The notes under the pieces were generated by a model. That model searched no databases and was not told where the DNA came from. It saw only the letters and a program-made list of their open reading frames with translations. The position numbers and the translations under genes are program-made. This document shows, one piece after another, positions 35,112-44,388 of a stretch of DNA of 64,000 bases; the first letter of the stretch is position 1; each line of letters starts with the position of its first letter. Location: positions 425,747 to 489,746 of the forward strand of contig NZ_JAQMWQ010000002.1 of the NCBI RefSeq assembly GCF_030403775.1, written 5' to 3'. The stretch is from Paenibacillus sp. BSR1-1 (GTDB lineage Bacteria > Bacillota > Bacilli > Bacillales > Cytobacillaceae).

Positions 35112-36080
35112 ATGAAAAACTTTAAAATTTTTAACATAGTATTATTAATTTTAACTTTATGCTTTTTAGGTGCATGCAGCAATAATGAAAGCGCTTCTAA
35201 AACCAGTAAAACAAATGACAAGTCTAAAACTGAAAAAAAGCTAAAGATTGGTTTAACAGTTCCAAATTTAAGTAATCCATTCTTTGTAGCGATGTCTAAA
35301 GGTGCTAAAGAAGTAGCTTCTAAGTATAATGCTGAAGTAACGACTGTAAGTGCAGATCAAGATCTTGCTAAACAAACTGCACAAATTGAAGACTTTATCA
35401 CAAAAAAAGTTGATTTAATATTATTAAGCCCATTTGATTCTGCTGGTATTGCCGGTGCAGTTAGTGAAGCAAAAGCAGCAGGTATTCCGGTTGTTGCTCT
35501 TGATGGATTTGCAGAAGGCGGCATTGACACAGTGGTTATGTCTGATAATGTACAAGCAGGAAAATTAGCTGCGGAATACCTTGTAAAACAACTTAATGGA
35601 AAAGGTAATATTGTTATTATTGATGGACCTCCTGTTTCAGCAGTGACAGACCGAATTAAAGGTTTTAACGAAGTAATTAATAAATATCCAGATATCAAGG
35701 TCGTTGCTAAACAAAATGGTGAGGGTAATCGTGAAAAGGCTCTTACCGTAATGGAAGGTACACTAACAGCAAACAAAAAAATCGATGCAGTATTTACAAT
35801 AAATGATGAAGAGGCTGTTGGAGTACAAATTGCTCAAGAACAAGCTAGTAGACAAAATGAATTCTTTGTCGTAAGTGTCGACGGAGCGCCTTCTGCAGTT
35901 GATGCGCTGAAAAAAGGCGGAAGCTTTGCTGGTACTTCAGCACAATTCCCGAATCAAATGGTTATTGATGGTGTTGCCTTAGCATTAAAAATCATTGATG
36001 GAAAGAAAGTTGACTCAAAGGTCCTTATTCCAACTAAATTTATCACTAAAGATAATGTTGATTCCTATAGTGGCTGGTAA
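35112..36080 (+). CDS. sugar ABC transporter substrate-binding lipoprotein (RbsB-like)
   Basis: A 322-residue periplasmic-binding-type 1 protein. The signal peptide ends in the lipobox LGAC (Cys22), so it is lipid-anchored outside the membrane. After a Ser/Lys linker come KIGLTVPNLSNPFFVAMSKG, SADQDLAKQTAQIEDFITKK, VDLILLSPFDSAGIAG and VVALDGFAEGG, the RbsB pattern. AGGAGG precedes ATG. Its partner ATPase and permease follow; the downstream fructokinase-like gene suggests a ketose ligand such as fructose (inference). Confidence 0.92.
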   Translation: MKNFKIFNIVLLILTLCFLGACSNNESASKTSKTNDKSKTEKKLKIGLTVPNLSNPFFVAMSKGAKEVASKYNAEVTTVSADQDLAKQTAQIEDFITKKVDLILLSPFDSAGIAGAVSEAKAAGIPVVALDGFAEGGIDTVVMSDNVQAGKLAAEYLVKQLNGKGNIVIIDGPPVSAVTDRIKGFNEVINKYPDIKVVAKQNGEGNREKALTVMEGTLTANKKIDAVFTINDEEAVGVQIAQEQASRQNEFFVVSVDGAPSAVDALKKGGSFAGTSAQFPNQMVIDGVALALKIIDGKKVDSKVLIPTKFITKDNVDSYSGW

Positions 36081-36180
36081 TTAATTATCCCTCTAGTGAA
36101 GGTAAAATATGGTGCTCTATCAAGAGCACTATATTTATATCCTAGTAAAATAACTTAAAAAGACTAAGGGAGTGGCACTA

Positions 36181-37743
36181 ATGGCAGTATTTCAGGTTCA
36201 AGAACAAATAAATTGCCGTCTACCAGAGAGTCAGTTACCCATCCTTAGGATGAAGGCGGTTACGAAGAAGTTTTCCGGTGTCAAGGTGTTGCAAAACGTT
36301 AATATCGAACTCTATAAAGGGGAAGTTCATGCCTTGATGGGGGAGAATGGTGCAGGAAAATCTACTTTAATGAAGATCATGGCTGGAGTGTATCAGCCTG
36401 ATGGAGGAACGATTGAATATAAAAGTCAAGAAGTACATTGGAATAATCCAATGGAGGCAAGAAATAAAGGGATCAGTGTTATTCACCAAGAAATAAGCCT
36501 TTCACCTAATTTGTCCATTGGTGAGAATATTATGATGGGGACAACATTTAAGAAAAATAGGCTGGGCCTAATAAATTGGAATGATATTTATGAAAATGCT
36601 GCCCAAGTTTTAAAATCCATAGGATCTTCCTTGGATCCTCGAGCGGATGTTTCCACCTTAAGTGTGGCCCAACAACAAATGGTAGAAATTGCTCGAGCTT
36701 TATCACTTAATTCTGAGATTTTAATTATGGATGAACCGACGGCATCTCTGACAGATAAAGAAATAGAAAAGCTTTTTGGCATCATTGAAGAATTAAGAAG
36801 AAAAGGCGTAGCTATTGTTTATATCTCTCATCGAATGGATGAGATTTTTAAAATTTCAAATCGCTTTACAGTTCTTAGAGACGGTCATTGGGTTACAAGT
36901 GGACCAATTTCGGATACAAATCCCGAGAATCTAGTAAAACTTATGGTAGGAAGAGAGTTAAATGAGCTTTTTGTAAGAGAAAGAATCGAAAGTATTGTTA
37001 GGTCTGAACAAAAACCAGTCCTTGAGTTAAAAAATGTCTCTGACAAGAAGTATGTAAAGGGGATATCGCTGAAAATCTACCCTGGAGAAATAGTGGGATT
37101 AGCAGGCCTTGTCGGTGCAGGACGGACTGAGCTGGTAAGAACAATCTTTGGACTATCCGAACTGTCAGAGGGTCAAATAATTTTGGATGGCAAGCCCGTT
37201 CATATAAAAAGTCCTATTGATGCAATAAAGCTTGGCATTGCTCATGTTCCTGAAAGCAGGAAGGAACAGGGGTTATTACCAAATTTATCTGTAAAAGAAA
37301 ATTTACTGATGGCACAATTGCCAACCTATCGAAAATTTAAACTATTGCAGTATAAGCAAATGAATCGTGATGCGGATCGATACATTAAAGAACTTGGAGT
37401 AAGAACGGCATCGAAGGAACAAAATGTTATGGGCCTTAGCGGAGGCAATCAACAAAAGGTTGTTATTGCTAAATGGTTATCTATTGGTCCTAAAATACTG
37501 CTGCTTGACGAACCGACCCGAGGTGTAGACATAGGTGCAAAGACTGAGATTCATAAAATCATAAGTAAATTAGCAGAACAAGGGCTTGCTGTATTAATGA
37601 TTTCTTCTGAATTACCAGAAATATTAGGAGTTAGTGATCGGATTTTAGTGATTCATGAGGGTAAACTCAGAGCTGAACTATCTCGTGATGAAGCAACACA
37701 AGAAAAAATTATGTACTATGCTACAGGAGAGGTTAAACAATGA
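36181..37743 (+). CDS. sugar ABC transporter ATP-binding protein (RbsA-like, two ATPase domains)
   Basis: A 520-residue tandem ATPase. Domain 1 has Walker A GENGAGKST, signature LSVAQQQM and Walker B ILIMDEPTA. Domain 2 has a degenerate P-loop GLVGAGRTEL, signature LSGGNQQK and ILLLDEPTRGVDIGAKTEI. This is the RbsA/MglA layout that energises monosaccharide import. Start set at ATG after AAGGGAG; GTG nine bases upstream is part of the spacer. Overlaps the permease gene by four bases. Confidence 0.93.
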   Translation: MAVFQVQEQINCRLPESQLPILRMKAVTKKFSGVKVLQNVNIELYKGEVHALMGENGAGKSTLMKIMAGVYQPDGGTIEYKSQEVHWNNPMEARNKGISVIHQEISLSPNLSIGENIMMGTTFKKNRLGLINWNDIYENAAQVLKSIGSSLDPRADVSTLSVAQQQMVEIARALSLNSEILIMDEPTASLTDKEIEKLFGIIEELRRKGVAIVYISHRMDEIFKISNRFTVLRDGHWVTSGPISDTNPENLVKLMVGRELNELFVRERIESIVRSEQKPVLELKNVSDKKYVKGISLKIYPGEIVGLAGLVGAGRTELVRTIFGLSELSEGQIILDGKPVHIKSPIDAIKLGIAHVPESRKEQGLLPNLSVKENLLMAQLPTYRKFKLLQYKQMNRDADRYIKELGVRTASKEQNVMGLSGGNQQKVVIAKWLSIGPKILLLDEPTRGVDIGAKTEIHKIISKLAEQGLAVLMISSELPEILGVSDRILVIHEGKLRAELSRDEATQEKIMYYATGEVKQ

Positions 37744-38717
37744 ATACAAACTTACAAATGTCAAGTCCATCCGTAGTTTCATTCAAGGAACGATCTAAAC
37801 AGATTTTTAATCAGCTGGGCATGGTAATAATTCTTGCCATATTAATCGTAGTTATGATTATTGTTGCACCGAATTTCACGGATTCAAGTAATATCTTAAA
37901 CGTACTAAAGCAGAGTTCAATCACTGCCATTCTGGCAGCTGGGATGACTGTAGTTATTTTAACAGGAGGAATTGATTTATCGGTAGGCTCAACCCTTGCA
38001 TTGAGCAGTGTTATATCTGTATTACTATCAAATGCCGGAACTCCTTCAGTTATCGCTATGTTAGCAGGAGCTGCTGTAGGATATGTTGCTGGGGCAATTA
38101 ACGGATTTTTAACAGCTGTACCTAAGTTGCCTTCCTTTATTGTGACGCTTGGAAGTATGACCTACCTGAGGGGGTTGGCTTATGTTATAACCGGTGGATA
38201 TCCTGTCGTATTGGCATCAAAGCAGTTCAAGTTCATTGGAGCAGGTGAAATTCTGGGGATTCCTACTCCTATTTATGTGATGGCAATTGTTTATATCATT
38301 ATGTTAATCGTTTTAAAGTATACGATGTTCGGGCGGCATGTTTATGCTATTGGCGGTAATGAAGAAGCTGCACATCTTACAGGGATTAAAGTTAATCGCA
38401 CCCTGATTCATGTATATTCTATCAGTGGCTTATTGGCCGGTGTTAGCGGCGTTGTGATGGCAGGACGTTTGTTTTCAGGGCAGCCCATGGTAGGAATAGG
38501 ATTTGAGCTAGATGCGATAGCAGCTGTCGTGCTAGGTGGTACTAGTTTTGTAGGAGGACGTGGCCGTATACAAGCAACAATCATTGGGGTTTTGATTGTG
38601 GCTGTGTTAACGAATGGAATGACTTTGCTTAACGTGGATTATTACTGGCAACAAGTTGTAAAAGGGATAGTTATTGTTATTGCCGTGCTTCTTGATAGAT
38701 TACGAAGCAGAACTTAA
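37740..38717 (+). CDS. sugar ABC transporter permease (RbsC-like)
   Basis: A 325-residue permease with 8-10 hydrophobic helices. AAGMTVVILTGGIDLSVGST is the family signature. Near the C-terminus, GVSGVVMAGRLFSGQPMVGI then LDAIAAVVLGGTSFVGGRG completes it. Forms the channel with the preceding ATPase. A hairpin AAGCCAGAAGA/TCTTCTGGCTT (38737-38762) without a T-run follows and may stabilise the mRNA. Confidence 0.93.
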   Translation: MNTNLQMSSPSVVSFKERSKQIFNQLGMVIILAILIVVMIIVAPNFTDSSNILNVLKQSSITAILAAGMTVVILTGGIDLSVGSTLALSSVISVLLSNAGTPSVIAMLAGAAVGYVAGAINGFLTAVPKLPSFIVTLGSMTYLRGLAYVITGGYPVVLASKQFKFIGAGEILGIPTPIYVMAIVYIIMLIVLKYTMFGRHVYAIGGNEEAAHLTGIKVNRTLIHVYSISGLLAGVSGVVMAGRLFSGQPMVGIGFELDAIAAVVLGGTSFVGGRGRIQATIIGVLIVAVLTNGMTLLNVDYYWQQVVKGIVIVIAVLLDRLRSRT

Positions 38718-38793
38718 ATAAGTTTTTTTCAAATAAAAAGCCAGAAGAGTAGTCTTCTGGCTTAATAAATTCTAGAATTTAGGAGAGGTTCAA

Positions 38794-39756
38794 ATGTATG
38801 ATGTAACAGCTCTTGGAGAGTTATTAATTGATTTAACTCCTTATAACTCTTCTCAGCCTGGCAAAGTTGTCTTTGAAAGAAATCCTGGTGGTGCCCCGGC
38901 CAATGTATTAGCGGGCTTAACCAAATTAGGCAAGAAGACTTGTTTCATTGGTAAGGTAGGAGATGATCAATTTGGACATTATTTAAAGCAAGTTTTATTA
39001 GATACAAACATATGCTGCGAAGGATTATCCTTTACCCAAAAAGCAAATACTACGCTTGCATTTGTTCATTTAGATGAAAATGGTGACCGCTCATTCAGCT
39101 TTTATCGAAATCCCGGTGCGGATACCATGTTAACAGAGGATGACATTAATGAAAATATCGTAGCTCAAACCAAAATTTTTCATTTTGGATCTCTTTCCCT
39201 CACTAATGAACCAGCTGCCACGACCACTCTAAAGACTGTCCAAGTAGCAAAAGAACAAGGGAAAATTGTTTCCTATGATCCTAATTTAAGGGCTTTGCTT
39301 TGGAAGAATCTAGAACATGCAAAGAAAATGATTAAAGAGGGATTGAAATATGCTAACATTGTAAAGCTTTCGGAGGAAGAGTTGGAATTCATTACTGGAA
39401 AGGCAGATTTAGAAAAAGGAACAAGACAATTGGTTGAACAGTATAACACAGAACTTATATTTGTCACTTTAGGAGCTGAAGGCTGTTTTTATCGAAAAGG
39501 GGAGAACATAGGGAAATTTAAATCCTTCAAAGTGAATCCAGTTGATACAACAGGTGCAGGAGATGGCTTCTTTAGTGGCGTTTTATATAAATATTTAGAA
39601 AAAAATAAACCTATTGCTGATTTAAATATCGATGATATGAAAGAAATTACTATTTTCGGAAATGCAGTTGGAGCAATTGTCACAACAAGGAAAGGTGCAA
39701 TATTAAGTATGCCGTACATGGAAGAAGTTATGAAACTAATGAATAATCAAAATTAG
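38794..39756 (+). CDS. PfkB family carbohydrate kinase, probable fructokinase
   Basis: A 320-residue sugar kinase. The N-terminal GELLIDLTPY and NPGGAPANVLAGLTKLGKKT match bacterial fructokinases. The C-terminal VDTTGAGDGFFSGVL holds the catalytic Asp and anion hole. AGGAGAGG precedes ATG. Its position after the importer suggests it phosphorylates the imported ketose; ribokinase is less likely given GGAPANV. Confidence 0.88.
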   Translation: MYDVTALGELLIDLTPYNSSQPGKVVFERNPGGAPANVLAGLTKLGKKTCFIGKVGDDQFGHYLKQVLLDTNICCEGLSFTQKANTTLAFVHLDENGDRSFSFYRNPGADTMLTEDDINENIVAQTKIFHFGSLSLTNEPAATTTLKTVQVAKEQGKIVSYDPNLRALLWKNLEHAKKMIKEGLKYANIVKLSEEELEFITGKADLEKGTRQLVEQYNTELIFVTLGAEGCFYRKGENIGKFKSFKVNPVDTTGAGDGFFSGVLYKYLEKNKPIADLNIDDMKEITIFGNAVGAIVTTRKGAILSMPYMEEVMKLMNNQN

Positions 39757-40169
39757 TAACGGTTTTACATGCAGCTTTTTATCCAACTTTTTGATTGGTT
39801 TTGTCGGTGCAAAAACTATAGATAGGTTAAGAAGACCAATTGTTTCTATTTTTGGGGCATCTTTAGAGTGGTTAATAAGGAGCTATTTTAAAGGAATTAA
39901 GGGATTTGTTTTTGGATCTTTGTTTTATGTGCATTTCTATATATGGGACTAATAATTTTCTTCGTTAAACTAATATATTCCCCTTACGGGTGTAAGAGTT
40001 AAGAGCGAGCTGCCTTTTGGTGGCTTTTCTTATTGAACTATCGATGCAGGTTACTTCAAAAAGGAGTAACCTTTTTGTTATGTAAAAAGTTGATTTTTAA
40101 TAATATAAATCGCTATAATTATAACCAGGTACTAATACCAACTTATAATAAAAATATGGGGTGGATTCT
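39757..40169. other. intergenic region with a membrane-gene remnant and repeat A
   Basis: A 53-codon frame at 39791-39952 (LIGFVGAKTIDRLRRPIVSI, then hydrophobic) begins at TTG without a ribosome site and looks like a truncated remnant. Repeat A copy 6 follows at 39980-40058. Confidence 0.45.
39980..40058 (+). repeat. array repeat A, copy 6
   Basis: TTACGGGTGTAAGAGTTAAG, hairpin GCTGCC-TTTT-GGTGGC then TTTTC, then AACTATCGATGCAGGTTACT. Confidence 0.8.
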
Positions 40170-41177
40170 ATGATAGGTTCGAGAATAACTGCTATTGGTA
40201 CATATGTGCCCGAAAAAAAGCTAACAAATTTCGATCTTGAACAAATGGTTGAAACAACTAATGATTGGATTATTCAAAGAACAGGAATTCGTGAACGCAG
40301 AATTAGTCGCCCTGATGAATTTACCAGTGATTTATGTGTAGCTGCAGTAAAGGATTTAATGCACAGATATAATAAAAAAGTCGAAGACGTAGATATGATC
40401 ATCGTGGCAACAAGCACTCCAGATTTTCCGTTTCCATCTGTCGCAAGCATCATACAAGAACGATTAAATATCAAACAAACAGGCGCCATTGATTTAAGTG
40501 CGGCGTGTGCAGGATTTGTATATGCTCTGCATACAGCAAACACTTATATTGCCTCTGGACTTCACAAGAAGATTCTGGTAATCGGTGCCGATACGATCTC
40601 AAAGATAACGGATTATACCGATCGAAGCACATGTGTTTTATTTGGTGATGGAGCTGGGGCTGTTATGGTTGAAAGGGATGAACAATCAAAAGGTTTCATT
40701 GGATTCCATTTGGGAAGTGATGGAAGTGGAGCACAGAATGTATATCAAACTGGACTTTCAAACAAGGTTAATGAGATTGAGTTAATCGATACGAAATGCC
40801 TTGTACAAAATGGCAGGGAAGTTTTTCGGTGGGCTGTAAGGAGTGTTCCTACTAGTGTTAGACAAATTTTGAATAAAACACAATTGAGTTTAGACAAGGT
40901 TGATTGGTTTGTACCTCATAGTGCCAATTTACGGATTATAGAGCCAATCTGTGAAAAATTAGAATTCCCAATGGAAAAAACTCTTTATAGCCTAGTCAAC
41001 TTTGGAAATACTTCTGCTGCAACTATTCCTTTAGCTCTTGACCTGGGAATCCGTGAGGGAAAAGTTAAAAATGGAGACAGAGTTCTCATGTACGGTTTTG
41101 GAGCTGGTTTGGTTCAAGCTGGTCAACTTCTAGAATTAAATTTTGACGAACAAATTTATACTCCTACACCGTTGTAA
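40170..41177 (+). CDS. beta-ketoacyl-ACP synthase III (FabH-like)
   Basis: A 335-residue thiolase-fold enzyme. The catalytic triad is visible: Cys near 112 in DLSAACAGFVYAL, His near 249 in VPHSANLRI and Asn near 279 in NFGNTSAATIPLAL. FabH condenses a short acyl-CoA with malonyl-ACP. It stands alone, away from other fatty-acid genes, so it may serve a secondary pathway or be a duplicate housekeeping copy. The ATG after GGGGTGG is preferred over GTG at 40161. Repeat A follows ten bases after the stop. Confidence 0.92.
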   Translation: MIGSRITAIGTYVPEKKLTNFDLEQMVETTNDWIIQRTGIRERRISRPDEFTSDLCVAAVKDLMHRYNKKVEDVDMIIVATSTPDFPFPSVASIIQERLNIKQTGAIDLSAACAGFVYALHTANTYIASGLHKKILVIGADTISKITDYTDRSTCVLFGDGAGAVMVERDEQSKGFIGFHLGSDGSGAQNVYQTGLSNKVNEIELIDTKCLVQNGREVFRWAVRSVPTSVRQILNKTQLSLDKVDWFVPHSANLRIIEPICEKLEFPMEKTLYSLVNFGNTSAATIPLALDLGIREGKVKNGDRVLMYGFGAGLVQAGQLLELNFDEQIYTPTPL

Positions 41178-41186
41178 TGAAAAAGA

Positions 41187-41288
41187 TTGTGAAGGATTAT
41201 ACTTAAACAAACTGGTGCAAGAGTTAAAGATTGGGATGGCTGCGGCGATCTTTTTTCTTATTCAGCTACAGTAAGCAGTTTAGTTAAA
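41187..41288 (+). repeat. array repeat A, copy 7
   Basis: ACTGGTGCAAGAGTTAAAGA, hairpin GATGGC-TGCG-GCGATC with T-run, then CAGCTACAGTAAGCAGTTTA. Confidence 0.88.
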
Positions 41289-41370
41289 CAACAATATCAG
41301 CAAAAAGAGGATTGTTAGCTTTCGTAAAGAAAGAGTAAATAATAATAAATGGTGAGAGGATGAAGTAAAT

Positions 41371-41883
41371 TTGGAAGCAAGTAACCATATCATTCAGATA
41401 AAGCCTTGGGAGGATAATGACCTTGATTTACTTTTTTTTATTAACACTCCAGAAATGATGCAGCATCTTGGAGGTCCAGAGAGTAAAGAGCAGATTTTGC
41501 ACCGACATAAACGATATCTTGAACTGGGTAATAGAGGACGTATGTTCAGCATTAAATTGTTACCAGAATTAGAACCAGTAGGTTCTGTGGGTTATTGGCA
41601 AACTACTTGGAATAATGAAAGTGTATATGAAACTGGATGGAGCGTTCTAGCCTCTTATCAAGGAAAAGGAATAGCTACAAAAGCGGTAAAGTTAGCAATT
41701 GAAGAAGCATCTAGTGAGAACAAATATAAATACATCCACGCATTCCCATCGATTGATAACCCTGCTTCTAATGCAATTTGTCGGAAGCTTGACTTTCAGT
41801 TTATCTCTGAATGCGAATTTGAATATCCTCCAGGAAGCTTTATGCGTTGCAATAATTGGCGTTATAACTTAATTGGACAATAG
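41371..41883 (+). CDS. GNAT family N-acetyltransferase
   Basis: A 170-residue RimJ/RimL-like acetyltransferase. ETGWSVLASYQGKGIATKAV is motif A, NPASNAICRKLDFQFI motif B. It begins at TTG after GAGAGGATG. Substrate unknown. A left-half repeat A follows 28 bases after the stop. Confidence 0.87.
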   Translation: MEASNHIIQIKPWEDNDLDLLFFINTPEMMQHLGGPESKEQILHRHKRYLELGNRGRMFSIKLLPELEPVGSVGYWQTTWNNESVYETGWSVLASYQGKGIATKAVKLAIEEASSENKYKYIHAFPSIDNPASNAICRKLDFQFISECEFEYPPGSFMRCNNWRYNLIGQ

Positions 41884-41910
41884 CTGATTTTTCAGTTATT
41901 AATTTTTATA

Positions 41911-41958
41911 AAGTATGTAAAAAAATGTACTTAAGCTAACGGGTGCTTAAGGAAAATA
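41911..41958 (+). repeat. array repeat A, copy 8 (left half)
   Basis: TGTACTTAAGCTAACGGGTG, then unrelated sequence; hairpins missing. Confidence 0.6.
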
Positions 41959-42039
41959 TTGCTTTTTACTGAAATTAATTTTTGTAATGACCTCTCATTA
42001 TTTTATTGTCAACCTCAAGGTCAGCAGGTCACTAGAATT

Positions 42040-42115
42040 TAACAAATTTAACTATCGGGTACGAGAATTAAAGAAGGCAATGCTTTTTAATGCATTGCTT
42101 TATGAGTTCAATTTA
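42040..42115 (+). repeat. array repeat A, copy 9 (diverged)
   Basis: ACTATCGGGTACGAGAATTA, then a stem AAGGCAATGC/GCATTGCTTT; hairpin 2 is lost. It abuts the 3' end of the broken recombinase. Confidence 0.55.
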
Positions 42116-42116
42116 A

Positions 42117-42575
42117 AAATACTTGCAATAAAGCTCTCGCCTTAAACTCCCACTTAACTGTGCATATATCCTTGTAGTCTCACTTTTCTCATGACCTAGT
42201 AAGCTAAGCTCTGATAACTTCTAGAGGTGCCATTATTCAGCATATGAGTGGCATAACTGTGCCTCAGTTGGTGCGGATGAATCGATTTATTGAACCGTGC
42301 CCGATTCGAAATTCGTTTGATGACATATCTCATCTGGGCAATGCTCATTCGATGAGGATACCGTTCTAGAACAAAAATGGCTGAATCGCCATCCTGGCGT
42401 TAATCAAGGTATTATTTAAGCCAAATTTCGCAGCGGATTTTTAAATACACTTCCCTCTCCTTATCCCTTTCCTTTCACTATAGCGGAACGGTATACCAAT
42501 TAATTCTATTCTTCTCTAAGGTAACAATTTCTCCTATACGGCACCCACCCCCTCCTGATTCTTTTAGAATTTGCC
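42117..42575 (-). pseudogene. tyrosine recombinase (Xer/phage integrase family), broken
   Basis: Pieces of the catalytic domain appear in order across shifted frames: GGGCRIGEIVTLEKN (box I Arg), KERDKEREVYLKIRCEIWLK, ERYPHRMSIAQMRYVIKRIS, SIHPHQLRHSYATHMLNNG (HxxR), then after another shift GHEKSETTRIYAQLSGSLRR with the Tyr nucleophile. Stops and at least three frameshifts break it, and the N-terminal core-binding domain is missing. The catalytic residues R, HxxR, H and Y are all still readable, so the loss is recent or moderate. It is on the strand opposite to the array repeats. Confidence 0.88.
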
Positions 42576-42670
42576 CCTTTGAATTAGAAAATGATATTAT
42601 ATGCAACAATGTCTCTGAGAAAGAAGGCTTTAAGAAGAATGAACATTTTTATAGAAAGTAATGAAGTGTA

Positions 42671-42829
42671 ATGGATTATGCATGGTTTTATGTTGAGGAT
42701 GAATTGTTATTGAAAATTTATCGAAAAGCAATTGATCAGCAGCTAGGAATGGACTTTACCGGATTTGTGTATAAAGAAATCTCTAGACGAAAGATTCCTC
42801 CGAGAGAATACCTAAAAAGGATTAAATGA
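42671..42829 (+). CDS. Sda-like checkpoint peptide
   Basis: A 52-residue peptide. VEDELLLKIYRKAIDQQLGM, then DFTGFVYKEISRRKI, matches the helical hairpin of Sda, which blocks sporulation histidine kinases when DNA replication is disturbed. It has extra residues at both ends compared with Sda. No strong ribosome site precedes the ATG, so expression is uncertain. A second short frame at 42851 (MKCLTDEQILKLW) begins like Sda but stops early. Confidence 0.55.
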   Translation: MDYAWFYVEDELLLKIYRKAIDQQLGMDFTGFVYKEISRRKIPPREYLKRIK

Positions 42830-43115
42830 AACATTTGGGAGAGAAAATAAATGAAGTGTTTGACTGATGAACAAATTTTGAAGCTTTGGATTGCCCTTAT
42901 ATTAAAAAGGGTAAATACATCAGTTTGATTGTGTAAAAAATAATAGGATAAAAGCTTAACGAGCAGATTATTAGATTAAGCACAAATTTTATTGCCTTTA
43001 AATTACGAATGAATTTCTCACTGGGCACTTAACGTGAATTACTGTAATCGAATATAAATTAAAAAAAGGAAAAATACTAAGCTAACTTAAATTCCTGGAT
43101 GAAGGAGATTTAGTC

Positions 43116-44156
43116 ATGGATACGACGCTTAAACCAATCAATTTAAGTTCAGACAAACTTAATTCCGGAGCGCCATTAACATCTGTAGAAATGGCGAAAC
43201 TTTGGGCTACATATATGGGGAACAGCATGTCCAAACGGATTTTGACTTATTATCTGAAACATGTTGAGGATCAGGATATTAAAACGTTGCTTGAAAATGG
43301 ATTGAAATTAGCGAGCGAGTTTATGAAAGAGGCGGAACGGATTTTCAATTCGGAGAATTTCCCTATTCCTGTCGGATTTACAGAAAAAGACGTGAATCTG
43401 GAATCACCCCGGTTATATCAAGATGAATTTTATGTCCATTACTTGAAATATGCCGCCAAAGCGGGACTAAGCCTCTATGCAGTTGCTGTTCCATTGGTTA
43501 TGCGAAAAGATACCAGGGAATTTTTTTATGAGTGTACCTTAGCTACCTCTAAGTTTTTAGAGCAGCTCAATATAACTTTAATCAGCAAAGGTTTTATTTT
43601 AAAACCTCCCGTCTTGCCCGTACCTGAAAAAGTGGATTTTATAGAAAAACAAAACTATTTAAAAGGTTTTATGGGGGATATCCGTCCACTACATGCATTG
43701 GAAGTCACCCATCTTTATGACAACATTGAGAATAATAGTACAAGCAAAGCGTTGTTATTGGGATTTCATCAAGTCGTAAGAAATAATAAGGTAAAGCAAT
43801 TATTTAAAAAAGGCTTGGACATTACTGAAAAATCCCTTAAGCAATTCAGTGAGAAACTTACCGTTGATAATCTCCCAGCCCCAACACGCTTAGATCATTT
43901 GGTTACAGATTCGCTAATTTCACCTTTTTCAGACAAAATAATGTTATTTCACAAGGTGGATATGTTTTCGATGAAGATTAGAGCATTTGCAAACTCCATT
44001 GCCGTCAATGGAAGAAGAGATATTGCGTTAATGTATGGCAGAAATATCGTTAATGTTTTTGCATTTGTCGAAGATGGTGCCCAAATTTTAATCAAACATG
44101 GCTGGATGGAGCAGCCTCCAAAAGCAATTGACCGAGTGCACTTGGCGGCTGAATAG
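43116..44156 (+). CDS. DUF3231 family protein
   Basis: A 346-residue protein of two similar halves (about 15-165 and 185-340), each a four-helix bundle-like repeat: SVEMAKLWATYMGNSMSKRI in the first, ALEVTHLYDNIENNSTSKAL in the second. This is the DUF3231 arrangement of Bacillus, thought to be related to spore coat CotF-like proteins. GAAGGAG precedes ATG. Monocistronic, followed by a terminator. Confidence 0.85.
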   Translation: MDTTLKPINLSSDKLNSGAPLTSVEMAKLWATYMGNSMSKRILTYYLKHVEDQDIKTLLENGLKLASEFMKEAERIFNSENFPIPVGFTEKDVNLESPRLYQDEFYVHYLKYAAKAGLSLYAVAVPLVMRKDTREFFYECTLATSKFLEQLNITLISKGFILKPPVLPVPEKVDFIEKQNYLKGFMGDIRPLHALEVTHLYDNIENNSTSKALLLGFHQVVRNNKVKQLFKKGLDITEKSLKQFSEKLTVDNLPAPTRLDHLVTDSLISPFSDKIMLFHKVDMFSMKIRAFANSIAVNGRRDIALMYGRNIVNVFAFVEDGAQILIKHGWMEQPPKAIDRVHLAAE

Positions 44157-44202
44157 AACTGTTTAAATGTTTTTAAAACAGACGGATTGAGTGTTAGACA
44201 AA

Positions 44203-44277
44203 AGGGCTTCCTCCTTAGGATTTTGAGTTAGAGTGGTGTCTCTACTCATATCTTACTGAGGGGCCCTGTTTTTTTCA
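44203..44277 (+). terminator. terminator
   Basis: AGGGC..CCTC paired with GAGG..GCCCT, an internal GAGTTAGAG/CTCTACTC hairpin, then a T-run. Confidence 0.7.
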
Positions 44278-44302
44278 AAGTTGAAAATTAGTGATCTACA
44301 GG

Positions 44303-44330
44303 AATTCTAACGGGGCAGATTAGTTTAATT
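44303..44330 (+). repeat. array repeat A, right-half fragment
   Basis: TTCTAACGGGGCAGATTAGT only. Confidence 0.5.
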
Positions 44331-44388
44331 ATAACTTAGAGATATAAACAGAATGATATAATTTTAATATCTAATAGGGGGAATTGAT

